A DNA stretch of 64,000 nt from Bordetella trematum (GCF_900078335.1 NZ_FKBR01000033.1:1-64000), one strand, 5' to 3'. Positions 52,085 to 63,916 are shown, numbered from the stretch's first letter. The notes: generated from the letters alone by a model not told the origin. Translations and numbers: made by a program.

Positions 52085-53341
52085 ATGTCTGAATCGTCGT
52101 CCGTTCAAGCGCCTGTGCGTCGTCGCCGGCTGTTGCTCATCCTGGTGCTGCTTGCCGTGCTCGCCGGCATCGCCTGGATCGTCTTCAAGCCCGCCCAGCC
52201 TGCGGCAGGAGCGCGTGGACCGCGCGGGCCGGGCGGGCCGGCCTCCCTGATGAACATGGCCATCCCGGTCAAGGTCGAGGCCGCGCGCAGCCAGGATATC
52301 GAGATCGTGTTGCGCGCCCTGGGCACGGTCACGGCCTACAACACGGTGGTGGTACGCAGCCAGGTCAGCGGTGAGCTGGTCAAGGTGGCCTTCACCGAGG
52401 GGCAGACCGTCAAGGCGGGCGACCTGTTGGCCCAGGTCGATCCGCGTCCTTACGAGGTGGCGCTGGCGCAGGCCCTCGGGCAGCAGCAGCAGAATCTGGC
52501 GCAACTGGAGAATGCGCGGCGCGACCTCAAGCGCTACCAGACCCTGCTCAAGCAGGATTCGATCGCGCGCCAGCAACTGGACACGCAGGCCGCACTGGTG
52601 CGCCAGTACGAAGGGCTGGTCAAGAGTGATCAGGCGGCGGTGGACAGCGCCCGCCTGAACCTGACTTATTCGAATATCACGGCGCCGATCAGCGGACGCT
52701 TGGGGCTGAGGCTGGTGGATCAGGGCAACCTGGTCTCCAGCGGCGACGCCAACGGGCTGGTGGTGATTACCCAGACCGAACCGATCGCGGTGGTGTTTTC
52801 CTTGCCGGAGACCCAGCTGCCACAGGTGCTGGCGCAATTGCGCGCCGGTCGCCAGCCGGTGGTGCAGGCCTATGACCGCAGCGACACCGAGCTGGTGGCC
52901 AGCGGCGTGCTGGAAACCGTAGACAACCAGATCGATGTGGCCACGGGCACCGTGAAACTCAAGGCACGCTTCGAGAATGCCGACCAGGCGCTTTTCCCCA
53001 ACCAGTTCGTGAATGTGCATCTGCTGGTGGAAACGCGTCCCGATGTCACCGCCATACCAGTCGCGGCCGTGCAGCAAGGGTCCATCGGGAGCTATGTCTT
53101 TCTGGTGCAGGCCGACGATACCGTCGAGGTGCGGCCGGTGGAGCTGGGCGCCATCAATGGCGCCTGGGTCGCGGTCAACAAGGGCCTGCAGGCCGGCGAC
53201 CGTGTGGTGGTCGAGGGCACGGATCGCCTGCGCGCCGGCACCAAGGTGCAGGTGAGCCGCCCGGCCGCGGATGCGCCGCCCGCCACCGCGGCGCAGGCTG
53301 CTGGCGAGCCGGGCAGCCTGCGCCCTGCCTCCACCCGGTAA
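52085..53341 (+). CDS. mdtA: RND efflux periplasmic adaptor (MdtA-like)
   Basis: 418 residues from ATG 52085 (a TTG at 52076 is an alternative). One N-terminal membrane anchor (about 17-35), then lipoyl and hairpin parts (VVVRSQVSGELVKVAFTEGQ, LGQQQQNLAQLENARRDL), beta-barrel (TGTVKLKARFENADQALFPNQFVNV), and Pro/Ala tail. It links the inner pump and outer channel. First gene of the pump operon. Confidence 0.92.
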   Translation: MSESSSVQAPVRRRRLLLILVLLAVLAGIAWIVFKPAQPAAGARGPRGPGGPASLMNMAIPVKVEAARSQDIEIVLRALGTVTAYNTVVVRSQVSGELVKVAFTEGQTVKAGDLLAQVDPRPYEVALAQALGQQQQNLAQLENARRDLKRYQTLLKQDSIARQQLDTQAALVRQYEGLVKSDQAAVDSARLNLTYSNITAPISGRLGLRLVDQGNLVSSGDANGLVVITQTEPIAVVFSLPETQLPQVLAQLRAGRQPVVQAYDRSDTELVASGVLETVDNQIDVATGTVKLKARFENADQALFPNQFVNVHLLVETRPDVTAIPVAAVQQGSIGSYVFLVQADDTVEVRPVELGAINGAWVAVNKGLQAGDRVVVEGTDRLRAGTKVQVSRPAADAPPATAAQAAGEPGSLRPASTR

Positions 53342-53347
53342 GGCGCC

Positions 53348-56300
53348 GTGAATCTGTCGCGCCTTTTCATCCTGAGGCCGATCGCCACCGTGCTGTCGAT
53401 GGTGGCCATCCTGATCGCCGGCCTGATCGCCGGCCTGATCGCCTACCGGCTGTTGCCGGTCTCGGCGCTGCCCGAAGTGGACTATCCCACCATCCAGGTG
53501 GTGACGCTGTATCCGGGCGCCAGTCCCGATGTCATGACGTCGCTGGTCACCTCGCCGCTGGAGCGTCAGTTCGGCCAGATGCCGGGGCTCAAGCAGATGT
53601 CGTCCATCAGTTCCGGCGGGGCTTCGGTCATCACCCTGCAGTTCGGGCTGGACCTGCCGCTGGATGTGGGCGAGCAGCAGGTGCAGGCGGCCATCAATGC
53701 GGCCTCCAATTTGCTGCCCAATGATCTGCCGGTGCCGCCGGTCTACAACAAGGTCAATCCGGCCGATGCCGCCGTGCTGACCCTGGCCATCACCTCGCCC
53801 ACAGTGCCGTTGCCCAAGGTGCGGGATCTGGTCGATACCCGGATGGCGCAGAAGCTCTCCCAGGTGCCGGGCGTGGGCTTGGTGAGCGTGGCTGGCGGGC
53901 AGCGCCCTGCGGTGCGCGTGCAGGTCAACCCGCAGGCGCTGGCCGCAGCCGGAATGAGCCTGTCGGAATTGCGCAGCGCCGTGGTGGGCGCCAACGTCAA
54001 CCAACCCAAGGGCAATCTGGACGGCCCCTTGCGTTCGACCACCATCGATGCGAACGACCAACTCAAGACGCCGACCGACTACAACAGCCTGATCCTCGCC
54101 TACAAGAACGGTGCGCCCCTGCGCCTGTCGGATGTGGCGCAGGCGGTCGAGGCAGCCGAAGACGTCCGCCAGGCGGCCTGGGTGGGCGGCGAGCCGGCGA
54201 TCCTGCTGAACGTACAGCGACAGCCGGGCGCCAACGTCATCGACGTGGTCGACCGCATCCGCGCCATGCTGCCGCAATTGCGCAGCGCCCTGCCGGCTAC
54301 CCTCGACCTGCAGATCGTGGCGGACCGCACCCAGACCATCCGCGACTCGGTACGCGATGTGCAGCACGAGATGCTGATGGCCATTGGCCTGGTGGTGCTG
54401 GTGACCTTTGTGTTCCTGCGCAGCGCCACCGCGACCTTCATCCCCAGCGTGGTGGTGCCACTGTCGCTGATCGGCACCTTCGGGGTGATGTATCTGGCCG
54501 GCTTCAGCATCAACAACCTGACGCTCATGGCGCTGACCATCGCCACCGGTTTCGTGGTCGACGACGCCATCGTCATGATCGAGAATATCGCGCGGCATAT
54601 CGAGCAGGGCGAGTCGCCCATGCGCGCCTCGCTCAAGGGGGCGGCCGAGATCGGCTTCACGCTGGTGTCGCTGACGCTGTCGCTGATCGCGGTGCTGATC
54701 CCGCTGCTGTTCATGCAGGACGTGGTGGGACGGCTGTTTCGCGAGTTCGCCGTCACGCTGGCGGTGGCGATCCTGATTTCGCTGGCCATTTCGCTGACGC
54801 TCACGCCCATGATGTGCGCCCGCCTGCTCAAGCGCGAGGATGAGCGGGTCGAGGGCCGTTTCCATCGCTGGAGCGGGGCGCAGATCGACCGGTTGATCGC
54901 CGGCTACGATCGCCTGCTCAAGGTGGTGCTGCGCCACCAGCCCCTCACGTTGGTGGTGGCCGTTGCCACGCTGGCCCTGACGGTGTTGCTGTACATCCTG
55001 GTGCCCAAGGGCTTCTTTCCGCAGCAGGACACTGGCTTGCTGCAGGGCATTACCGAGGCGCCGCAGAGCATTTCGTTTGTCGCCATGTCGCAGCGCCAGC
55101 GCGAAGTGGCCGCCAAGGTGGCCGAGGACCCGGATGTGGCGGCCGTGTCGTCGTTCATCGGGGTCGATGGCAGCAACGCCACCCTGAATACCGGCCGCAT
55201 GCAGATCGCCCTCAAGCCGCAGGCCGAGCGCAGCAGCGCCATGCCTGACGTCATGCGGCGCCTGCAGCAGAGCGTGGCGCAGATGCACAACGGCATGACG
55301 CTGTACGTTCAGCCGGTGCAGGATCTCACCATCGAAGACCGGGTGGCGCGTACGCAGTACCAGATGACGTTGTCCAATCCGGATCTGGCCGAGCTGAGCG
55401 CCTGGGCGCCGAAGCTGGTGCAGCGCTTGCGGCAGATCCCGCTGCTGGCCGACGTGAGCCATGACCTGCAGGATCAGGGGCTGCGCACCTGGGTCGAGAT
55501 CGACCGCGATGCGGCCTCCCGGCTGGGCATCACGGCGGCGACCATCGACGAAGTGCTTTACGACGCCTTCGGCCAGCGCCTGATCTCCACCATCTTCACT
55601 CAGTCGAACCAGTATCGCGTGGTGCTGGAGGTCTTGCCCCAGTTCCGCCGCGATGCCAGCGCCCTGGGCCAGATCCATGTGCCGACCGCCAATGGCGGGC
55701 AGGTGCCGCTGTCGTCCGTGGCCCGTATTACCGAAGGCCACACGGTGCTGGCGATCGCACGTCTGGACCAGTTTCCGATGGTGACGGTGTCGTTCAACCT
55801 GGCGCCTGGGGCATCGCTGTCGGAGGCGGTGCAGGCCATTGCCGCCGCCGAGCACGAGATCGGCATGCCTGCCGCCATCGATACGCGCTTTCAGGGCGCG
55901 GCGCTGGCGTTCGAGGGCTCCATGTCCAGCACGCTCTGGCTGATCCTGGCGGCCATCGTGACCATGTATATCGTGCTGGGTGTGCTCTACGAGAGTTTCA
56001 TCCATCCGGTGACCATCCTGTCCACGCTGCCCTCTGCGGGGGTGGGCGCGCTGCTGGCGCTGCTGTTGACAGGCACCGACCTGGACATGATCGGCATCAT
56101 CGGCATCATCCTGCTGATCGGCATCGTCAAGAAGAACGCCATCATGATGATCGACTTTGCCCTGGAGGCCGAACGCAAGCAGGGCATGTCGCCGCAGGCC
56201 GCGATCCACCAGGCCGCGCTGCTGCGCTTTCGGCCCATCCTGATGACCACGCTGGCTGCGCTTTTCGGGGCCTTGCCCCTGATGCTCTCCTCCGGAACGG

Positions 56301-56455
56301 GCGCCGAGCTGCGCCAGCCGCTGGGGCTGGTGATGGTGGGCGGGCTGTTGCTCAGCCAGGTGCTGACCCTGTTCACGACGCCGGTGATCTATCTGATGTT
56401 CGACCGACTGGCGCACCGCCGCAAAGATCCGTTGTCCGCCAGGGCCTCTGCATGA
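53348..56455 (+). CDS. mdtB: RND efflux transporter permease (MdtB-like)
   Basis: 1035 residues, full length. [19 protein letters not shown] at the N-terminus, [29 protein letters not shown] (TM4 with the proton-relay Asp pair), [12 protein letters not shown] and [19 protein letters not shown]. The start is GTG 53348. With MdtC it forms the heterotrimeric B2C pump. Confidence 0.94.
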   Translation: MNLSRLFILRPIATVLSMVAILIAGLIAGLIAYRLLPVSALPEVDYPTIQVVTLYPGASPDVMTSLVTSPLERQFGQMPGLKQMSSISSGGASVITLQFGLDLPLDVGEQQVQAAINAASNLLPNDLPVPPVYNKVNPADAAVLTLAITSPTVPLPKVRDLVDTRMAQKLSQVPGVGLVSVAGGQRPAVRVQVNPQALAAAGMSLSELRSAVVGANVNQPKGNLDGPLRSTTIDANDQLKTPTDYNSLILAYKNGAPLRLSDVAQAVEAAEDVRQAAWVGGEPAILLNVQRQPGANVIDVVDRIRAMLPQLRSALPATLDLQIVADRTQTIRDSVRDVQHEMLMAIGLVVLVTFVFLRSATATFIPSVVVPLSLIGTFGVMYLAGFSINNLTLMALTIATGFVVDDAIVMIENIARHIEQGESPMRASLKGAAEIGFTLVSLTLSLIAVLIPLLFMQDVVGRLFREFAVTLAVAILISLAISLTLTPMMCARLLKREDERVEGRFHRWSGAQIDRLIAGYDRLLKVVLRHQPLTLVVAVATLALTVLLYILVPKGFFPQQDTGLLQGITEAPQSISFVAMSQRQREVAAKVAEDPDVAAVSSFIGVDGSNATLNTGRMQIALKPQAERSSAMPDVMRRLQQSVAQMHNGMTLYVQPVQDLTIEDRVARTQYQMTLSNPDLAELSAWAPKLVQRLRQIPLLADVSHDLQDQGLRTWVEIDRDAASRLGITAATIDEVLYDAFGQRLISTIFTQSNQYRVVLEVLPQFRRDASALGQIHVPTANGGQVPLSSVARITEGHTVLAIARLDQFPMVTVSFNLAPGASLSEAVQAIAAAEHEIGMPAAIDTRFQGAALAFEGSMSSTLWLILAAIVTMYIVLGVLYESFIHPVTILSTLPSAGVGALLALLLTGTDLDMIGIIGIILLIGIVKKNAIMMIDFALEAERKQGMSPQAAIHQAALLRFRPILMTTLAALFGALPLMLSSGTGAELRQPLGLVMVGGLLLSQVLTLFTTPVIYLMFDRLAHRRKDPLSARASA

Positions 56456-59400
56456 ATCTGTCGGCCCCCTTCATCCTGCGTCCGGTCGCCACGACCTTGC
56501 TGGCGCTGGCAGTCGTGCTGGTGGGCCTGCTGGCATATCGCTTCCTGCCCGTGGCGCCGTTGCCGCAGGTGGATATCCCGACCATTTCGGTCTCGGCCAG
56601 TCTGCCGGGCGCGAGCCCGGAAACCATGGCTTCCAGCGTGGCCACGCCGCTGGAGCGTTCGCTGGGCAGCATTGCCGGCGTAACCGAGATGACGTCGCGC
56701 AGTTCGCAAGGCTCGACCCGGATCACGCTGCAATTCGACCTCTCACGCGATATTGACGGGGCGGCGCGCGATGTGCAGGCCGCCATCAACGCGGCACGCT
56801 CGCTGCTGCCCACCGGCTTGCGCAGCAACCCTACCTATCACAAGGCCAACCCGTCGGCAGCCCCCATCCTGACGCTGGCCATGACGTCCAGCACGCTATC
56901 CCAGGGCCAGCTCTACGACCTGGCGTCCACCATCGTCGCGCAGAAGCTGGCCCAGGTCGACGGTGTGGGCGAGGTGACCGTCGGAGGCAGTTCGCTGCCG
57001 GCAGTGCGCGTGACCCTGAATCCGGGCGCGCTGTCCAACCGGGGCGTGTCGCTGGATCAGGTGCGCCAGACCCTGTCCAGCGCCAATGCGCTGCGCCCCA
57101 AGGGTCTGCTCGAGAACGACCAGCATCATTGGCAGATCCTGGCCAGCGACCAGCTCAGCCGGGCCGAACAATACCGGCCGCTGATCGTCGCCTGGGTCGA
57201 TGGTGCGCCGGTGCGCCTGTCGGATGTGGCCACGGTCGAAGACTCGGTCGAAGACCTGTTCCAGACCGGGTTCTACAACGACAGCAAGGCCATTCTGCTG
57301 ATCGTGCGGCGCCAGGCCGACGCCAACATCATCGAGACGGTGGATGCCGTGCGCGCGCAGCTGCCGCAACTGGCGGCCTTCCTGCCCGGCGACGTCGATC
57401 TGGCCGTGGCTCAGGATCGCAGCCCCAGCATCCGCGCCTCGCTGCACGAGGCCGAGCTGACGCTGGTGATCGCGGTCGGCCTGGTGGTGATGGTGGTGCT
57501 GATGTTCCTGCGTCGCTGGCGGGCGGCCTTCATCCCTTCGGTGGCGGTGCCGGTTTCGCTCATCGGTACCTTCACCCTCATGTATTTCTGCGGCTACACG
57601 CTCAACACCATGTCGCTCATGGCGCTGATCGTGGCCACCGGCTTCGTGGTCGATGATGCCATCGTGGTGCTGGAGAACATCATGCGCCACGTCGAGCGGG
57701 GCGTCCCGCCGCTGCGTGCGGCGCTGCGCGGCGCGCGCGAGGTGGGCTTCACGGTGCTCTCCATGAGCCTGTCGCTGGTGGCGGTGTTCATTCCCATCCT
57801 GCTGATGGGCGGCGTGGTGGGGCGGCTCTTCAGTGAATTCGCCGTGACCCTGTCGGCCGCCATCCTGGTGTCGCTGGTGGTTTCGCTGACGCTTACACCG
57901 ATGATGTGCGCCCACATGCTGCGCCCCGAGCCGCCGGCGTCGCCGCGCAGCCTGGGCGGCTGGTTTGCGCGTCGCCTGGACGGCATGCACCGGGGGTATG
58001 CCACCTCTTTGCGGTGGGCGCTGCGCCATGGCCGCCTGATGATGCTGCTGCTGGCCGGCACCATCGCCCTGAACGTCTATCTGTACGGGGCGGTGCCCAA
58101 GGGTTTCATGCCGCAGCAAGACACAGGCCAGTTGCTGGGATTTTTCAGGGTCGACCAGGGAACGTCGTTTCAGGGCACGGTGCCCAAGCTGGAGTATTTC
58201 CGCAAGATCATGCTGGCCGATCCCGCCGTCCAGAGCGTGACTGCCTACGCGGGCGGGCGCGGCGGCAGCAACAGCAGCTTCATGATGATCCAGCTCAAAC
58301 CGCTGGCCGAGCGTGGCGTGAGCGCCGATGCCGTCATCAACCGCTTGCGCGGACGGCTGCAGCGCGAACCGGGCGCGCAGCTGTTTCTGGTCTCGCAGCA
58401 GGACATCCGCATCGGCGGGCGGCAGAGTTCGGGCTCTTATGACTACACCCTGATGAGCGGCGATCTGTCCTTGTTGCGCGCCTGGATGCCCAAGGTGCAG
58501 CGCGCCATGGCCGAACTGCCGGAGATCACCGACGTCGACCTGGACAGCGAAGACAAGGGCCGTCAGATCAAACTGGTGATCGACCGGGATGCGGCCACCC
58601 GCTTGGGCATCGACATGGCCTCCATCGCCGCCGTGCTCAACAACTCCTACAGTCAGCGCCAGGTCTCGGTGATGTACGGGCCGCTCAACCAGTATCACGT
58701 GGTGATGGGCGTGGATCCCAAGTTTGCCGAGGATGCCGAGTCGCTCAAGCAGCTGCACGTGGTGGCGGCCGATGGCAGCCGGGTGCCGCTGGCCGCCTTT
58801 GCGCGTCTGGAGGTCGGCAATACCCCGCTGAGCGTGAATCACCAGGGCCTGTTCGTGGCCGACACCATTTCCTTCTCGACCGCGCCCGGCGTATCGCTGG
58901 AGCAGGCGATCCAGGCCATTGACCGCGCCGTGGCAGCCATCGGGCTGCCCTCCGACCAGATTCAGGCGGGCTTCCAGGGCACGGCTGCCGAGCTGCAGAA
59001 AACCCTCAACCGCCAGCCATGGCTGATTCTGGCGGCCTTGGTGGCGATGTATATCGTGCTGGGCATTCTCTACGAAAGCCTGGTGCATCCCCTGACCATT
59101 CTGTCGACCCTGCCTTCGGCCGGGGTGGGCGCGCTGCTGGCGCTGATGGCGCTGGATACCGAATTCACCCTGATCGCCCTGATCGGTGTGTTCCTGTTGA
59201 TCGGCATTGTCAAAAAGAATGCCATCATGATGGTGGATTTTGCCCTGGCCGCCGAGCGCAGCCAGGCGATGGCGCCGCAAGAGGCCATCTATCAGGCCTG
59301 CCTGACGCGTTTCCGCCCCATCATGATGACCACGCTGGCGGCGATCTTCGGTGCCTTGCCTCTGGTGCTGGCCACGGGCGCCGGCGTCGAGATGCGTCGC

Positions 59401-59547
59401 CCGCTGGGCATCACCATCGTCGGCGGGCTGATCGTCAGCCAGGTGTTGACGCTGTACACCACCCCGGTGGTCTATCTTTATCTGGATCGATTCCGTCACT
59501 GGGCTCGCCGCCGCTGGCGCGTCGCCTCTGCTACCCATGATGCCTAA
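56452..59547 (+). CDS. mdtC: RND efflux transporter permease (MdtC-like)
   Basis: 1031 residues. [62 protein letters not shown] and [20 protein letters not shown] paralogue of the gene before it; ATGA overlap couples them. Complete 12-segment topology is expected from the two hydrophobic halves. Confidence 0.94.
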   Translation: MNLSAPFILRPVATTLLALAVVLVGLLAYRFLPVAPLPQVDIPTISVSASLPGASPETMASSVATPLERSLGSIAGVTEMTSRSSQGSTRITLQFDLSRDIDGAARDVQAAINAARSLLPTGLRSNPTYHKANPSAAPILTLAMTSSTLSQGQLYDLASTIVAQKLAQVDGVGEVTVGGSSLPAVRVTLNPGALSNRGVSLDQVRQTLSSANALRPKGLLENDQHHWQILASDQLSRAEQYRPLIVAWVDGAPVRLSDVATVEDSVEDLFQTGFYNDSKAILLIVRRQADANIIETVDAVRAQLPQLAAFLPGDVDLAVAQDRSPSIRASLHEAELTLVIAVGLVVMVVLMFLRRWRAAFIPSVAVPVSLIGTFTLMYFCGYTLNTMSLMALIVATGFVVDDAIVVLENIMRHVERGVPPLRAALRGAREVGFTVLSMSLSLVAVFIPILLMGGVVGRLFSEFAVTLSAAILVSLVVSLTLTPMMCAHMLRPEPPASPRSLGGWFARRLDGMHRGYATSLRWALRHGRLMMLLLAGTIALNVYLYGAVPKGFMPQQDTGQLLGFFRVDQGTSFQGTVPKLEYFRKIMLADPAVQSVTAYAGGRGGSNSSFMMIQLKPLAERGVSADAVINRLRGRLQREPGAQLFLVSQQDIRIGGRQSSGSYDYTLMSGDLSLLRAWMPKVQRAMAELPEITDVDLDSEDKGRQIKLVIDRDAATRLGIDMASIAAVLNNSYSQRQVSVMYGPLNQYHVVMGVDPKFAEDAESLKQLHVVAADGSRVPLAAFARLEVGNTPLSVNHQGLFVADTISFSTAPGVSLEQAIQAIDRAVAAIGLPSDQIQAGFQGTAAELQKTLNRQPWLILAALVAMYIVLGILYESLVHPLTILSTLPSAGVGALLALMALDTEFTLIALIGVFLLIGIVKKNAIMMVDFALAAERSQAMAPQEAIYQACLTRFRPIMMTTLAAIFGALPLVLATGAGVEMRRPLGITIVGGLIVSQVLTLYTTPVVYLYLDRFRHWARRRWRVASATHDA

Positions 59548-60994
59548 GTCTTTTCCTTCCTCCTTCCTGAGTCTGGCCGTCACGCTGGTGTTGGCTGGCT
59601 GCGCCGTCGGCCCCGACTATCAGCGCCCCGAGATCGATATCGGGACCGCCTTCAAGGAGGGGCAGGCCGTCGAGGGCTGGAAGCCGGCCCGACCGGCCGA
59701 CATGGCGGCGCGCGGCCAGTGGTGGCGCATCTATGGCGACAGTGTGCTGGATGAGCTGATGCAGCGCCTGAACGAGGCCAACCAGACCATCGCCCAGGCC
59801 GAGGCCAATTACCGTCAGGCGCAGGCCCTGGTGGGCGTGGCGCGCGCCGGTTTCATGCCGACCGTGGGCAGCAACGCCGGCGTGACCCGTTCGGGTGGCG
59901 GATCGTCGTCGGGGTCGGGGAGCAGCACGCGGCAGTACTCGCTGACCGGCAATGTCAGTTGGGAGGCCGATCTATGGGGGCGGGTGCGCCGTGAGGTAGA
60001 AGCCAGCCGTGCCGACGAGGCCGCCGGCGCTGCCGATCTGGCCGCCACGCGTCTCTCGGCCCAGGCTTCTCTGGCCCAGAATTATTTCCAGCTGCGGGTG
60101 CTGGATGAACAGAAGCGCCTGCTGGAGGCGACGGTCAAGGCCTACGAGCGTTCTCTGCAGCTGACCCGCAACCGTTACGAGGTTGGGGTGGTCGGCAAGG
60201 CAGACGTCGCCGTCGCCCAGACCCAGCTGGAGAGTACGCGCGCCCAGCTGGTGGACCTGGCCTGGCAGCGCGGCCAGTACGAGCATGCCATCGCCGTGCT
60301 GGTGGGGTCGGCGCCGTCGCAGTTCGACCTGCCGGCCACGGCGTTCAGCCAGCAGGTTCCGGCGATCCCGGTCGGCCTGCCTTCGACCTTGCTGGAGCGC
60401 CGTCCCGATGTGGCGGCGGCTGAGCGGCGCGCCGCTTCCGCCAATGCGCAGATCGGGGTGGCCCAGGCGGCCTGGTTTCCGGATCTGACGTTGTCGGCCT
60501 CTGGCGGGTTTCGCCACGGTCAGTTCGCGGAATGGTTGACCGCGCCGGCGCGCTTCTGGTCGCTGGGCCCGGCTCTGGCCCTGACGATCTTCGACGGTGG
60601 CGCGCGCGAGGCGCGGGTGGCCTCGGCGCGGGCCGGCTACGACGCACAGGCGGCGGCCTACCGGCAATCGGTGCTGACCGCCCTGCGGGAGGTCGAAGAC
60701 TATCTGGTGCAGTTGCGAGTGCTCGAACAGGAGCAGGACGTGCAACGCCTGGCGCTAGAGTCGGCGCGTGAGTCCTTGCGGCTGACGCGCAACCAGTACG
60801 AAGCGGGCCTGGTCGATTACCTCAGTGTATCGGTGGTCGAAACCACCGCGCTGAACAACGAGCGCAGCGCCATCAGCCTGATGGGCAACCGCCTGATCGC
60901 CAGCGTGCAGCTGATCGCGGCGCTCGGCGGCGGCTGGGAGGGGCTGGCGGCGTCGGCGGCCGAGCCGCCTGCACTACCCGGACCTCAGGGATAG
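59537..60994 (+). CDS. Outer-membrane efflux factor, NodT/OprM family lipoprotein
   Basis: 485 residues. Lipobox LVLAGC (Cys22), then two OEP repeats; [38 protein letters not shown] is a family hallmark (RRPDVAAAE quoted). It overlaps mdtC by 11 bases and completes the tripartite pump. Its stop overlaps by 10 bases the stop of the first fimbrial gene on the other strand. Confidence 0.92.
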   Translation: MMPKSFPSSFLSLAVTLVLAGCAVGPDYQRPEIDIGTAFKEGQAVEGWKPARPADMAARGQWWRIYGDSVLDELMQRLNEANQTIAQAEANYRQAQALVGVARAGFMPTVGSNAGVTRSGGGSSSGSGSSTRQYSLTGNVSWEADLWGRVRREVEASRADEAAGAADLAATRLSAQASLAQNYFQLRVLDEQKRLLEATVKAYERSLQLTRNRYEVGVVGKADVAVAQTQLESTRAQLVDLAWQRGQYEHAIAVLVGSAPSQFDLPATAFSQQVPAIPVGLPSTLLERRPDVAAAERRAASANAQIGVAQAAWFPDLTLSASGGFRHGQFAEWLTAPARFWSLGPALALTIFDGGAREARVASARAGYDAQAAAYRQSVLTALREVEDYLVQLRVLEQEQDVQRLALESARESLRLTRNQYEAGLVDYLSVSVVETTALNNERSAISLMGNRLIASVQLIAALGGGWEGLAASAAEPPALPGPQG

Positions 60995-61599
60995 ACCACA
61001 CTGTATTGCACGTAGCTCAGGACCTTGCCAGCGTTAAGGGCGTTGTCCGATATGCGCACATAACGCGCCAGATAGCGCAAGGTGGCCTCTTTGGTGGTCG
61101 CCCCGCTGGTGGTCACCAGTGCGACCGATTTGACGTTCTGGGTGGCCAGGGGCTCGCCCAGCCGGATGGTGCTGCCGTCCAGATTGGCCAGCTGGATCTG
61201 CACGCTCTGGAACACCATGGCGGAGGCGCGGTCCGGGATGCTGCCAGCGGCTTCGCTGGGAGCGGCTTCCTTGTAGGCGATCAGGTTTCCGGTGCCGTAG
61301 TCGGTGGTCGAGCCGGGTTCGAAGTAGAGCTTGAGCTGGCCCGCCAGTGCGGACGGACAGTCAGTTACGCGGATGGTAAAGACGGTTGCGCCGGCAGTGT
61401 CGCCGTTGTTGCGCAGCGCCGAGGTGCCGATCCGGGGCAGTGTCACCATGATGTTGTGCGGCGGCAGGTTGCCGTCGATCTTACAGGTCTGGTCGGTGAT
61501 CTCGCCGGTGATGGTGATGGTGCCGTCCACGGCCAGCGCCGGCGCAGCGCAGAACAGGGCCAGAAGACACAGCGGAGCAGGTAAGCGTAACGATTTCAT
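60985..61599 (-). CDS. Fimbrial subunit, Bordetella Fim type (copy 1)
   Basis: 204 residues from ATG 61599; a TTG at 61629 would add ten residues. Signal peptide to ALA (about residue 23), mature AVDGTITITGEI, disulfide pair in TCKI and DCPSAL, beta-strand C-terminus ending in VQYSVVYP, where the penultimate Tyr is typical of chaperone-usher subunits. It is the most divergent of the array (TTSGATTKEATLRYLARYVR). Exported and assembled by a chaperone-usher not in the window. Confidence 0.85.
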   Translation of the reverse strand: MKSLRLPAPLCLLALFCAAPALAVDGTITITGEITDQTCKIDGNLPPHNIMVTLPRIGTSALRNNGDTAGATVFTIRVTDCPSALAGQLKLYFEPGSTTDYGTGNLIAYKEAAPSEAAGSIPDRASAMVFQSVQIQLANLDGSTIRLGEPLATQNVKSVALVTTSGATTKEATLRYLARYVRISDNALNAGKVLSYVQYSVVYP

Positions 61600-61704
61600 G
61601 GATGACGGCCGGAGCCGATAGCAGGACAAGGAATAGTTAACCGATTCCCTGTGCAGCTTGTTTCCGAGATTTCTGTCGCACGCCGGACTCCCGGTCCTGC
61701 AGGA

Positions 61705-62340
61705 TCAGGGATACTGGATGCTGTATTGCACATAGGCCACGATGCGGCCCGCGCTCACCGCGGCGGACTCGGTCTTGATGTAGCGCGCCAGATAACGCAA
61801 GGTGGCGGTCTTCTTGCCATCCGTGGCCGCCGTCAGCGGCACACCCTGAGCGCCGCTGTCCGTGTTGCCGATGCGGATCGTGCTGCCATCGGCGTTGGCC
61901 AGCTGGATCTGCACATTGCTGGCCTTGCCCTTGCTGGAGACGTCGGGAAGTTTGTTCTGGATGGTCGCCGCGCTATCGCCGTTGGTATAGGCATGAAGGT
62001 TTCCGGTCGTCAGATCGACCGTGGCGCTGGGCTCGAAATAGGCTTTGACGTTGCCGCTGAGCGCTTCCGGACACTCGGTCAGCTTGATCTCGAACATCGT
62101 GGCGCCAGCCACATCGCCCTTGTTTTTGAGGGCCGTGGTGGAAATCTTGGGCAGGTTGACCAGCATATCGGACGGTGGGGCCATGTTGTTGATCTTGCAG
62201 GTCTGCTCGGTGATCTCGCCGTCGATGGTGATGGTGCCATCGACGGCCAGCGCCGGGGCGAGAGGGGCGAGGGCCAGGCTGAGACAGGCCAGCCGGATGG
62301 GCCAGCCGTCAGGGGACAGGGAGAGTCGCGGCGTTTTCAT
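61705..62340 (-). CDS. Fimbrial subunit, Bordetella Fim type (copy 2)
   Basis: 211 residues. Signal peptide with an extended n-region (MKTPRLSLSPDGWPIRLAC) and cleavage near ALA-VDG (about residue 32). Cysteines in TCKI and ECPEAL, C-terminal VQYSIQYP. The start region GGGTAATGATG before the ATG is shared with copy 4, so the two copies may have arisen together. Complete and probably functional. Confidence 0.88.
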   Translation of the reverse strand: MKTPRLSLSPDGWPIRLACLSLALAPLAPALAVDGTITIDGEITEQTCKINNMAPPSDMLVNLPKISTTALKNKGDVAGATMFEIKLTECPEALSGNVKAYFEPSATVDLTTGNLHAYTNGDSAATIQNKLPDVSSKGKASNVQIQLANADGSTIRIGNTDSGAQGVPLTAATDGKKTATLRYLARYIKTESAAVSAGRIVAYVQYSIQYP

Positions 62341-62414
62341 TTCGCCATCATTACCCGTTCGGGCTTCGGACGGGGCTGATCCATGCGTGAATAAGGTGAA
62401 CCCCAGTATCGGGT

Positions 62415-62993
62415 TCAGGGGTAGACGATGCTGTAATTCACATAGGTGACCAGCCTGCCGGCGCCAACGCTGCCATCGCCGCTTTTGATGTAGCGCGCCA
62501 GGTAGCGCAACGTGGCCGCCTGGCTGGCCAGCGTGGCGCCTTGGGCCTTGCTGTCAGACGCGCCGATCTTGATGGGCGTGCCGTCGGTATTGGCGAGCTG
62601 GATTTCCACGTTGCTGGTCTTGGTCTGGCTGGCCTGGTTCTCGGGGATGGCGCTGGCCTTGGTCATGGCTGCGCTGGTGCTGTTGACGTAGGCATAGAGA
62701 TTGCCGCTGTCGTAGTCGGTGGTCGGGCCTGGCTCGAAGTGCGCCTTCACTTCGCCGGTGAGAGAGCTCGGGCATTCGGTCAGCTTGATGAGAAAGACAG
62801 TGGCTCCCGCCACGTCGCCCTTGTCCTTGAGGGCCGTGGCGGCGATCTTGGGCAGGGTGACCAGGATGTGGGCGGGAGGATCCGCGCCATTGATCTTGCA
62901 GGTCTGGTCGATGATCTCGCCGTTGATGGTGATGGTGCCGTCCACGGCCAGGGCAGCGGTGCCGAGCTTGACGCATTCAAGAGGTTTACGCAT
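62415..62993 (-). CDS. Fimbrial subunit paralogue with shortened signal peptide (copy 3)
   Basis: 192 residues. The mature part is intact (VDGTITINGEI, cysteines in TCKI and ECPSSL, NYSIVYP end). The leader is only MRKPLECVKLGTAALA, 16 residues with a Cys and no long hydrophobic core, against 23-32 in the other copies. A TGA lies in frame immediately before the ATG, and the other two frames upstream do not encode a signal-like segment. Export is therefore doubtful: silent gene, reservoir for recombination, or non-classical leader. Confidence 0.7.
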   Translation of the reverse strand: MRKPLECVKLGTAALAVDGTITINGEIIDQTCKINGADPPAHILVTLPKIAATALKDKGDVAGATVFLIKLTECPSSLTGEVKAHFEPGPTTDYDSGNLYAYVNSTSAAMTKASAIPENQASQTKTSNVEIQLANTDGTPIKIGASDSKAQGATLASQAATLRYLARYIKSGDGSVGAGRLVTYVNYSIVYP

Positions 62994-63037
62994 TCAGTGC
63001 TTCAATGGCTGCTTCAATTGCGGATTGCGCCAGGGCA

Positions 63038-63044
63038 GGGGGGG
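63038..63044 (-). repeat. C7 homopolymer upstream of fimbrial copy 3
   Basis: Seven C on the coding strand, 45 bases before the copy 3 start. In B. pertussis, longer poly-C tracts (about 13-15) in fim2/fim3 promoters switch expression by slippage. This tract is shorter and no clear -10 follows, so it is a candidate relic or weak switch. The other gaps in the array have no such tract. Confidence 0.4.
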
Positions 63045-63258
63045 CCTCGTGCCCCGGGCGTCAGATAAGTGATTATTTAGCGCGCCATGCACAGAAATGT
63101 CCGTCTAGGGTGTGGTTCTTTTCCTTGCTTGGCTCCCGTTAGGCGCTGCCGCGGAAAACGCCGCTGCAGAGAAGCAGACCTGCGGGCGATCTGGATTTGT
63201 GCCGTCTGTTATCAGTTGGCCATGCCGGGCGTGCCATCCTTGCCGTGTCCCGCAGGCC

Positions 63259-63897
63259 TCAGGGGTAGACGATGGAGTACTGCACGTAGGTCACGAGCTT
63301 GCCCGGGGTGATGGCGCTTTCGCCGCTCTTGATGTACTGGGCCAGATAGCGCAACGTGGCCGTTTTCTTGCTGTCGCTGCCATTTTGCAAGGTGACGCCC
63401 TTGGCCTTGCTGTCGGGTGCGCCGATATTGATGGCGCTGCCATCGGTGTTGGCGAGCTGGATTTCCACGTTTTCGGCCTTCATGGCGGTTGCGCGGTCGT
63501 TCGGGATACTGCTCTCGGCCGTCGTCTTGACGGTGGTTTCCTTGTAGGCGTACAGATTGCCGGTGGCGTAGTCGGTGGTGACGCCTGGCTCGAAATGCGC
63601 CTTGACCTCGCCGGTCAGGGATGCGGGGCATTCGGTCAGGGTCAGCACAAATAGCGTGGCGCCCGCGACGTCGCCTTTCTTGGGCAGTGCGCTGGTGGAG
63701 ATCTTGGGCAGGTTGACGATGAAATCGACCGGCGCGTTCTTGCCATTGATCTTGCAGGTCGAATCGATGATTTCGCCGTTGATGGTGATGGTGCCGTCCA
63801 CGGCGAGGGCGGATGAGAAGGGGGCCAGGGCCAGGCTCAGGCAGGCCAGCCGTACCGGCCAGCCGGGGGCGGAGGTTGGGGGTTGCTGCGTTTTCAT
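63259..63897 (-). CDS. Fimbrial subunit, Bordetella Fim type (copy 4)
   Basis: 212 residues from ATG 63897 (the open frame reaches 63999, through the tail of copy 5). Signal peptide MKTQQPPTSAPGWPVRLAC... to SALA (about residue 32), cysteines in TCKI and ECPASL, C-terminal VQYSIVYP. Sequence and leader are closest to copy 2. A 12-base inverted repeat separates it from copy 5. Confidence 0.88.
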   Translation of the reverse strand: MKTQQPPTSAPGWPVRLACLSLALAPFSSALAVDGTITINGEIIDSTCKINGKNAPVDFIVNLPKISTSALPKKGDVAGATLFVLTLTECPASLTGEVKAHFEPGVTTDYATGNLYAYKETTVKTTAESSIPNDRATAMKAENVEIQLANTDGSAINIGAPDSKAKGVTLQNGSDSKKTATLRYLAQYIKSGESAITPGKLVTYVQYSIVYP

Positions 63898-63916
63898 GTT
63901 GGCATCATTACCCTGG

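Noticed and set aside
51956..56416. A 1486-codon leftward open frame opposite mdtA and mdtB
   Set aside because: Same antisense effect; no family motif, and the sense genes are complete RND proteins.
56896..59583. An 895-codon leftward open frame opposite mdtC
   Set aside because: His/Gln/Arg/Gly-rich antisense frame without motifs.
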